Source of the DNA: Pseudomonas paraeruginosa PA7
GTDB lineage: Bacteria > Pseudomonadota > Gammaproteobacteria > Pseudomonadales > Pseudomonadaceae
Assembly: GCF_000017205.1 (NCBI RefSeq)
Contig: NC_009656.1
Coordinates: forward strand, 4,654,001-4,718,000
DNA: 64,000 nt
Direction of reading: 5' to 3'
Below are positions 58,194 to 64,000 of the stretch, in pieces. The position numbers were made by a program, and so were the translations under genes. The first letter of the stretch is position 1; each line of letters starts with the position of its first letter. A model generated the notes under the pieces. That model was not told the DNA's origin. It ran no database searches and saw only the letters and a program-made list of their open reading frames with translations.

Positions 58194-58508
58194 ATGCTGA
58201 ACGTCGAACAACTGAAGCGCAGCGTGAACCGGATGGGACTCGACGACATCCGCCAGGCGCTGGACGAACTGCAGATGGACGGCCTGGTCACCGACGGCAA
58301 GACACCGTTCAACCGTGTGCACTTCAATACCTGTTTCGCCGAGATCGAGGCGCTGTTCCAGCGCGTCGGCTTCCACCGGCCGCTCGACGTGGTCGGCTAC
58401 CAGGGCGAGATCTACGCGCTCTACGACCCTTCGCGCTGGGAGGCCGTGGAAGTGCTGCGTTGGCTGAAGGAATACCGCGAGGAATCGCGCCATCTGACCC
58501 CGGCGTGA
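58194..58508 (+). CDS. SOS-regulated hypothetical protein
   Basis: Protein of 104 residues (MLNVEQLKRSVNRMGLDDIRQALDELQMDGLV...), helical at the N-terminus, ending in VEVLRWLKEYREESRH. It has no signal peptide and no recognised domain. An AAGGA site precedes the ATG, and the LexA box upstream ties it to the DNA-damage response. Whether it repairs DNA, inhibits division or acts elsewhere cannot be said from sequence. Confidence 0.82.
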   Translation: MLNVEQLKRSVNRMGLDDIRQALDELQMDGLVTDGKTPFNRVHFNTCFAEIEALFQRVGFHRPLDVVGYQGEIYALYDPSRWEAVEVLRWLKEYREESRHLTPA

Positions 58509-58524
58509 CGGCTCCGCGCCTGCG

Positions 58525-58884
58525 TCAGCGCAGTTCGTACACCAGGCGCGCGCAGGCCATGCCCACCGCCAGCATCACCAGCGGGCCGAACGCGCGCATG
58601 GACACCCGGGCCAGGCTCCAGGACTCGCTTGCGGTGAACAGGCCTGCCGGATTCAACGCATAGACCAGCAAGGCCCCGAAGAACAGGCCGACGCCAAGCA
58701 GCCCCAGCCGGCGCGGCAATCCCCCGCGACGCAACAGGGTCACCAGAAGCGCGCCGTACAGCAGGCAATCGAGCCGCGCCACCGAATCCTTGACCTGCAA
58801 CGCCTGTTCCCAATCCCCCAGCCACCATCCAGCGGCCACGCCCAGCACGACGCCGAAGCCGACCTGGAAGCCCGCCTGGATCAT
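58525..58884 (-). CDS. Small membrane protein of unknown function
   Basis: Protein of 119 residues with about four hydrophobic segments (GFGVVLGVAAGWWLG, LLYGALLVTLL, LGLLGVGLFFGALLVYALN, FGPLVMLAVGMACARLVY). I chose ATG 58884 because GGAAGGG lies six to seven bases upstream; a GTG two codons earlier is possible. It is convergent with the SOS gene and divergent from mprF. No family is recognised. Confidence 0.72.
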   Translation of the reverse strand: MIQAGFQVGFGVVLGVAAGWWLGDWEQALQVKDSVARLDCLLYGALLVTLLRRGGLPRRLGLLGVGLFFGALLVYALNPAGLFTASESWSLARVSMRAFGPLVMLAVGMACARLVYELR

Positions 58885-59131
58885 CGTCACCCTTCCCCCC
58901 TAGGAAATGGTCGGACCATGCAAGCCGCCACTATGCCCACGGCAAGCTGAACCATGGCTGAACGAATGATCGCCGATGGCCTTCGGCCACGTGGCCGACG
59001 CAACTCACGGAATCCGCCGCGGTCTTTTCCCTCTGACAGGGCGCCGCCGGCGCGGAAAAAAACTGCCGCGCCCACTTGGGAAGACGCCCGAGAGGCCATA
59101 CTCTGTCGCGCAAATTCCCATGAGGTGGCTA

Positions 59132-61777
59132 ATGCGCCCCGACGCTCCCGTTTCCGAACATTCCGCTGCGCCCAGCTCTCCCGCGTCGCCGCAACGCATT
59201 CGGCTGATCGACCGGATTACCGCCTATCGCCAGCCCATTGGCCTGGCCTTTACCTTGCTGCTGTTCGGCCTCGCGCTGGTGGCCTGCTACCACCTGCTGC
59301 GCGAGATCGATCCCGGCGCCCTGCATGACGCCATCGCCGACGTGCCCAAGCCGGCCCTGCTCGGCGCCCTGGGCGCCACCGCCATCGGCTTCGTCATCCT
59401 GCTCGGCTACGAGTGGTCGGCCAGCCGCTTCGCCGGCGTCGCACTGCCGGTGCGCAGTCTGGCCACCGGCGGCTTCAGCGCCTTCGCCATCGGCAACGCG
59501 GCGGGCCTGTCGCTACTCTCCGGCGGCTCGGTGCGCTATCGCCTCTATGCGCGGCATGGCATCAGCGCCGCCGAGATCGCCCGGATGACGGTGTTCGCCA
59601 GCCTCTCCCTGGGCTGTGCCCTGCCCATGCTGGCGGCGTTCGCCGCACTCTGCGACCTCGACGACGCGGCCCTGGCGCTGCACCTGCCGCGCACCGCGGT
59701 CGCACTCATCGCTATCGCCGCGCTGCTGGCGGCGGCCGGCCTGGTGGCGTTCCTGGCCCGGCACCGCCTCCCGGACGAACGACCGACTCCCGACAGCCTG
59801 CTGATTCGCCTGGGCCGCCGCAGCGTGCGCCTGCCCAACCTGCGCCTGTCGCTGCTGCAACTGTTGATCACCGCCCTGGACGTCGCGGCCGCTGCCACCG
59901 TCCTTTACCTGTTGCTGCCGGAAACCCCGCCGTTCGCCGCCTTCCTGCTGGTCTACCTGCTGGCCCTGGCCGCCGGGGTGCTCAGCCATGTTCCCGGTGG
60001 CGTGGGCGTGTTCGAAGCCGTGCTGCTCGCCGCATTCGCCGGCCAGCTCGGCGCCGCGCCACTGGCCGCCGCCCTGCTGCTGTACCGCCTGATCTACGTG
60101 GTCCTGCCGCTGCTGCTGGCCTGCCTGTTGTTGCTGTTCCTCGAAGCACGGCGGTTGTGGGTGACGCGCCAGGCGATCCGCGTCGCCTCCGGGTTCGCCG
60201 CACCGATCCTGGCGATCCTGGTCTTCCTTTCCGGCGTGGTGCTGCTGTTTTCCGGCGCCACGCCGGCAATCGACACGCGCCTGGAACACCTCGGCTTCCT
60301 CATCCCGCACCGCCTGATCGACGCCTCGCACCTGGTCGCCAGCCTGATCGGCGTGCTCTGCCTGCTGCTCGCCCAGGGCCTGCGCCGGCGCCTGTCGGCC
60401 GCCTGGGCGCTGACCCTGGTGCTGCTGCTGGTGGGCGCACTGCTCTCCCTGCTGAAGGGCTTCGACTGGGAAGAGGCCAGCCTGCTGAGCCTCACCGCCG
60501 CGCTGCTGGCGCTGTTCCGCCGCTCGTTCTACCGTCCCAGCCGGCTGCTGGAGGTGCCCTTCTCGCCGCTCTATGTCGGCGCCAGCATCTGCGTGATCGG
60601 CGCCTCGGTCTGGTTGCTGCTGTTCGCCAACCAGGACGTGCACTACAGCAACCAGCTCTGGTGGCAGTTCGCCCTGGACGCCGACGCACCGCGCGCCCTG
60701 CGCGCCGCCCTGGGCAGTTGCCTGTTGCTGCTGGCCCTGGCCCTCGGCTGGCTGCTGCGCGCGGCGCCGCCGGCGATCCGCGAGCCGGATGCGCAGGAGC
60801 TGCAACGCGCGGCGCGGATCATCCGCCAGTCCGACCAGCCGGACGGAGGCCTGGCCCTGAGCGGTGACAAGGCACTGCTGTTCCATGAGGGCGACGATGC
60901 CTTCCTCATGTACGCCCGTCGCGGTCGCAGCATGATCGCGCTGTACGACCCGATCGGCCCGGCCCTGCAACGCGCCGAACTGATCTGGCAGTTCCGCGAC
61001 CTCTGCGATCTGCACCACGCCCGCCCGGTGTTCTACCAGGTACGCGCGGAGAACCTGCCGTTCTACATGGACATCGGCCTCACCGCCCTCAAACTCGGCG
61101 AAGAAGCGCGGGTCGACCTGCTGCGCTTCGACCTGGAGAACAAGGGCAAGGAAATGAAGGACCTGCGCTACACCTGGAACCGCGGCCAACGCGACGGCCT
61201 GGCCCTGGAGTTCCACGAGCCGGGGCAGGCGCCGCTGGACGAGCTGAAGGCGATATCGGACGCCTGGCTGGGCGGCAAGCAGGTTCGCGAGAAAGGCTTT
61301 TCCCTGGGCCGCTTCACCCCGGAGTACCTGAACTTCTTCCGCATCGCCATCGTTCGCCACCAGGGCAAGCCGGTGGCCTTCGCCAACCTGCTGGAAACCG
61401 ACAGCCACGAACTGGCGAGCCTCGACCTGATGCGCGTGCACCCGGAGGCGCCGAAGCTGACCATGGAGTTCCTCATGCTCGGCCTTATCCTCCACTACAA
61501 GGCCCAGGGCCACGCGCGCTTCAGCCTCGGTATGGTGCCACTGGCCGGGCTCCAGCCACGGCGCGGCGCGCCGCTGACCCAGCGCCTGGGCGCGCTGGTC
61601 TTTCGCCGTGGCGAACAGTTCTACAATTTCCAGGGGCTGCGCCGCTTCAAGGACAAGTTCCAGCCCGACTGGGAGCCCCGCTACCTGGCCGTACCAGCCG
61701 GGCTCGACCCGCTGGTGGCCCTCGCCGATACCGCTGCGCTGATCGCCGGCGGCCTGACTGGATTGGTGAAACGCTGA
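59132..61777 (+). CDS. mprF: Alanyl-phosphatidylglycerol synthase MprF
   Basis: Inner-membrane enzyme of 881 residues that transfers alanine from Ala-tRNA to phosphatidylglycerol, reducing negative surface charge and giving resistance to cationic peptides, beta-lactams and chromium. The N-terminal part (about 30-540) has some fourteen transmembrane helices and a flippase-like domain (SGGSVRYRLYARHG, SHVPGGVGVFE). The C-terminal catalytic domain (about 545-870, GNAT-like) includes KALLFHEGDDAFLMY and FSLGRFTPEYLNFFR. The frame is open 52 codons upstream, but ATG 59132 with GAGG gives the known length. The next gene begins 1 bp after it. Confidence 0.95.
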   Translation: MRPDAPVSEHSAAPSSPASPQRIRLIDRITAYRQPIGLAFTLLLFGLALVACYHLLREIDPGALHDAIADVPKPALLGALGATAIGFVILLGYEWSASRFAGVALPVRSLATGGFSAFAIGNAAGLSLLSGGSVRYRLYARHGISAAEIARMTVFASLSLGCALPMLAAFAALCDLDDAALALHLPRTAVALIAIAALLAAAGLVAFLARHRLPDERPTPDSLLIRLGRRSVRLPNLRLSLLQLLITALDVAAAATVLYLLLPETPPFAAFLLVYLLALAAGVLSHVPGGVGVFEAVLLAAFAGQLGAAPLAAALLLYRLIYVVLPLLLACLLLLFLEARRLWVTRQAIRVASGFAAPILAILVFLSGVVLLFSGATPAIDTRLEHLGFLIPHRLIDASHLVASLIGVLCLLLAQGLRRRLSAAWALTLVLLLVGALLSLLKGFDWEEASLLSLTAALLALFRRSFYRPSRLLEVPFSPLYVGASICVIGASVWLLLFANQDVHYSNQLWWQFALDADAPRALRAALGSCLLLLALALGWLLRAAPPAIREPDAQELQRAARIIRQSDQPDGGLALSGDKALLFHEGDDAFLMYARRGRSMIALYDPIGPALQRAELIWQFRDLCDLHHARPVFYQVRAENLPFYMDIGLTALKLGEEARVDLLRFDLENKGKEMKDLRYTWNRGQRDGLALEFHEPGQAPLDELKAISDAWLGGKQVREKGFSLGRFTPEYLNFFRIAIVRHQGKPVAFANLLETDSHELASLDLMRVHPEAPKLTMEFLMLGLILHYKAQGHARFSLGMVPLAGLQPRRGAPLTQRLGALVFRRGEQFYNFQGLRRFKDKFQPDWEPRYLAVPAGLDPLVALADTAALIAGGLTGLVKR

Positions 61778-61778
61778 T

Positions 61779-63062
61779 ATGTCTGTCGTGAAACGTCACT
61801 GGCGCCGTTTGCTGGTCGCCGCCCTGGTACTCGTCATCGGTGCCGCCCTGCTGCTCTGGAGCCGCCCGGCGGCCCAGGCGAAACTGGAAACCCTGGACCT
61901 CGCCGACGGCGGCCGCGCCACCCTCGCCGAACCCGGCGAGCGGCCGCGCTCGCGGGTAGTGGTGATCGCCGCCGCGGAACAGCAACTGAGCGACGCCCAA
62001 TTGCTCAACCTGGCCCACGACAGCGCCGCCCGGGTGATCCAGTACTTCCCGCCGGAACGGGACGATTGCCGCGCGCAGCAGGCCCGTCTCGATGCGGTGC
62101 TCGCCCGTCTCGGCGGCAAGCCGAGCCTGGTCGCCGGCATCGGCCCGGGCTCGACCACCGCCTGGCGCTGGCTCGCCGGCCAGGACGACGACAAGGCCAA
62201 GGCTCTCTCGGTCGGCTTCGACCTCGCCCTGAGCGAACGCGACTGCGACGCCCCGCTGCCGCGCCAGGCGGCGCACGGCCAGTGGCTGCTGGCCTGGAAC
62301 GACAATCCGGATGACGACACCGCGGTCTTCGTCCGCAAGCAGTCGAGCGCGGAAACCAGCATCAGCGACTACGACACCCCGCTGACCGACGTCCTCGCCC
62401 ACCAGTTGCGCCTGCAACTGCAAGGCAACGCCGAGGCCCTGCCGGTGCTCGAAGTGCCGGCCGCGAAGCCATCGGACATCGTCACCCTCTTCTATTCCGG
62501 CGACGGCGGCTGGCGCGACCTGGACAAGGAATCCGCCGAGCACATGGCGAGCATGGGCTACCCGGTGGTCGGCATCGATACCCTGCGTTACTACTGGCAG
62601 CACAAGAGCCCGGAACAGAGCGCCGCGGATCTTTCCAAGCTGATGCAGCACTATCGCGAGAAATGGGGGGCGAAACGCTTCGTCCTGGCCGGCTACTCGT
62701 TCGGCGCCGACATCCTGCCGGCGATCTACAACCGTCTCCCGGACAAGGACCAGAAACAGGTGAAAGCCATGCTGCTGCTCGCCCTGGCCCGTACCGGCAG
62801 CTTCGAGATCGAAGTGGAAGGCTGGCTGGGCAAGGCCGGCGAGGAAGCCGCCACCGGGCCGGAAATGGCCAGGCTGCCGGCGGGCAAGGTGTTCTGCATC
62901 TACGGTGCGGAAGAGAAGGACGAAAGCGGCTGCACCCAGCCCCAGGCGGTCGGCGCCAAACTCGAGCTGCCGGGCGGCCACCACTTCGACGAAGACTACC
63001 TGTCCCTGGCGAAGAAGATGCTCCAGGCCATCCGCGAGCGCGAGAACGCTCCCGACGCCTGA
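61779..63062 (+). CDS. VirJ-like periplasmic hydrolase of alanyl-phosphatidylglycerol
   Basis: Alpha/beta-hydrolase of 427 residues with one N-terminal membrane helix or signal anchor (about 10-27). The C-terminal VirJ-like domain (about 230-425) has FYSGDGGWRDLD with Ser240, a second serine in LAGYSFGAD and a His pair in GGHHFDED. In P. aeruginosa the protein beside the Ala-PG synthase is reported to hydrolyse Ala-PG, so the two-gene operon makes and removes the same lipid. It starts 1 bp after mprF. An N-terminal domain of unknown role spans about 35-220. Confidence 0.9.
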   Translation: MSVVKRHWRRLLVAALVLVIGAALLLWSRPAAQAKLETLDLADGGRATLAEPGERPRSRVVVIAAAEQQLSDAQLLNLAHDSAARVIQYFPPERDDCRAQQARLDAVLARLGGKPSLVAGIGPGSTTAWRWLAGQDDDKAKALSVGFDLALSERDCDAPLPRQAAHGQWLLAWNDNPDDDTAVFVRKQSSAETSISDYDTPLTDVLAHQLRLQLQGNAEALPVLEVPAAKPSDIVTLFYSGDGGWRDLDKESAEHMASMGYPVVGIDTLRYYWQHKSPEQSAADLSKLMQHYREKWGAKRFVLAGYSFGADILPAIYNRLPDKDQKQVKAMLLLALARTGSFEIEVEGWLGKAGEEAATGPEMARLPAGKVFCIYGAEEKDESGCTQPQAVGAKLELPGGHHFDEDYLSLAKKMLQAIRERENAPDA

Positions 63063-63221
63063 TCACGATCAACTTCCCCGTCGTTCCCGCTCTTCGCCCC
63101 GGCCGGCGCCAGCTAGACTGAGCCTGCCGGGGGCGTTCAGGCTGGCTTCGGCGAAGCCGCCGAGAATACCGGCCGACCCGCCGCAGAGCGGGCTTCCAAG
63201 AGCAGAAGAGAAGGAACCGTG

Positions 63222-63770
63222 ATGAGCTGGAAAAACACCGAATCCCGTTATGGGAGCCTGACCATCGTCCTGCACTGGCTGACCCTGCTGCTGATCGTCG
63301 GGGTCTACGCCTGCATCGAGCTGAAGGGCAACTTCCCCAAGGGCAGCGACACTCGCGAACTGCTCAAGCAATGGCACTTCATGCTCGGCCTGAGCGTTTT
63401 CCTGCTGGTCTGGCTGCGCCTGCTGGTGCGCCTGCTCAGCCCCAACCCGCGCATAGAGCCCGCCCTGCCCGCCTGGCAAGCGGCGGTGGCCAGGCTGGTG
63501 CACTACGCCCTCTACCTGATGATGATCGGCCTGCCCTTCGCCGGCTGGCTGATCCTCAGCGCCGCCGGCAAGCCGATCCCGTTCTTCGGCCTGGAGCTAC
63601 CGCCGCTGGTGGCGAAGAATCCCGACCTCGCCGGGCAGATCAAGGAATGGCACGAAACCATCGGCAACGCCGGCTACTTCCTGATCGGCCTGCATGCCGC
63701 CGCGGGGCTTTTCCATCACTTCGTCAGCCGCGACAACACCCTGCTGCGGATGCTGCCGCAACGTCGCTGA
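63222..63770 (+). CDS. Cytochrome b561
   Basis: Di-haem inner-membrane electron carrier of 182 residues of the bacterial CybB type. It has four transmembrane helices with haem-ligand histidines in the expected places (IVLHWLTLLL, WHFMLGLSVF, LVHYALYLMM, WHETIGNAGYF, LHAAAGLFHHF). The start ATG 63222 has AAGGA six bases upstream; a GTG one codon earlier is less well placed. Its physiological partner is unknown; E. coli CybB oxidises superoxide and passes electrons to ubiquinone. Confidence 0.9.
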   Translation: MSWKNTESRYGSLTIVLHWLTLLLIVGVYACIELKGNFPKGSDTRELLKQWHFMLGLSVFLLVWLRLLVRLLSPNPRIEPALPAWQAAVARLVHYALYLMMIGLPFAGWLILSAAGKPIPFFGLELPPLVAKNPDLAGQIKEWHETIGNAGYFLIGLHAAAGLFHHFVSRDNTLLRMLPQRR

Positions 63771-63786
63771 AGCAGACGCGGAACGC

Positions 63787-63819
63787 AGAAAAGGCGCAGT
63801 CCTCCGACCGCGCCTTTTT
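63787..63819. terminator. Bidirectional terminator between cytochrome b561 and kup
   Basis: The arms AAAGGCGC (63790-63797) and GCGCCTTT (63810-63817) are followed by T residues on the plus strand and A residues on the other side, serving the two convergent genes. Confidence 0.82.
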
Positions 63820-63831
63820 CCATGGATGCGA

Positions 63832-64000
63832 TCAGATCTCGACCTGGGTCCCCAGTTCGATCACCCGGTTCAGCGGCAGGTTGAAATAGCGCAGGTTGCC
63901 GTTGGCGTTCTTCAGCAGGAAGGCGAACAACCCTTCGCGCCAGCGCGCCATGCCGATGCGCCTGGACGGAATGACCGTCTCCCGGCTGAGGAAGTAGGTG
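63832..64000 (-). CDS. kup: Potassium uptake protein Kup, C-terminal end (partial)
   Basis: Only the last 56 codons are in the window; the gene continues past the right edge. The translation ([48 protein letters not shown]) matches the conserved cytoplasmic C-terminus of Kup/TrkD potassium transporters. It is convergent with the cytochrome b561 gene. Confidence 0.85.
   Translation of the reverse strand, partial: TYFLSRETVIPSRRIGMARWREGLFAFLLKNANGNLRYFNLPLNRVIELGTQVEI

Noticed and set aside
59513..61513. 666-codon open frame antisense to mprF
   Set aside because: Extremely Gln/Arg-rich translation from the complement of membrane-helix codons; not a protein.

Overview
The window is a stretch of Pseudomonas aeruginosa chromosome (or of a very close relative), with the end of an integrated mobile element at its left edge. 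The species call rests on GC-rich coding, on whole proteins that I recognise (OprL, OprD, PirA, GacS, LpxO2, Wzz2, MprF) and on gene order. That order matches, in reverse and from memory, the PAO1 block from about PA0976 (queC) down to PA0917 (kup).

Region 1 (1-5311) is accessory. It carries an IS256-family insertion sequence with 29-bp terminal inverted repeats and an 8-bp target duplication, a MobH/TraI_2-type conjugative relaxase, and an overlapping tyrosine-recombinase integrase. This is the end of an integrative conjugative element of the broad tRNA-Lys-targeting type. The chromosome resumes at a tRNA-Lys gene (5312-5387, minus strand) whose 3' end faces the element. The IS has landed in the hairpin-rich leader in front of the relaxase.

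Region 2 (5388-12322) reads mostly leftward. The envelope operon ybgC-tolQ-tolR-tolA-tolB-oprL-cpoB ends at a terminator and is followed by the queuosine genes queE and queC. Region 3 (12375-19670) holds ruvC-ruvA-ruvB, pmpR, aspS, a Dps ferritin, a membrane-anchored cold-shock protein, and slyX with a HIT-family gene.

Region 4 (19671-34425) holds oprD with a long regulatory leader, a thioesterase, proS, small envelope and redox proteins, a YihY-type membrane protein, arsC-wrbA-DUF2069, hda, and purM-purN-DUF3108. Region 5 (34438-39476) has a MarR regulator divergent from a small thiol-rich operon (CPIC thioredoxin fold, DUF2024, Rof-like protein). It is followed by LPS genes: wzz2 (O-antigen chain length) and lpxO2 (lipid A hydroxylation), with a DUF2058 gene between them.

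Region 6 (39519-54701) has mazG, relA, rlmD and cysM, then the ferric-enterobactin receptor pirA with its two-component regulators pirR-pirS, then divergently gacS, ldhA and two small genes. Region 7 (54810-64000) has a membrane sulfatase, dinB, an initiator tRNA, an SOS-regulated small gene with a LexA box, the lipid aminoacylation pair mprF and its VirJ-like hydrolase, a cytochrome b561, and the C-terminal end of kup.

No CRISPR array, prophage or rRNA operon was seen. I found no multi-gene system that looks entirely new. The least explained pieces are the MarR/thiol/Rof cluster with its palindromic operator, an 18-bp perfect inverted repeat beside it, and the hairpin-rich relaxase leader disrupted by the IS.
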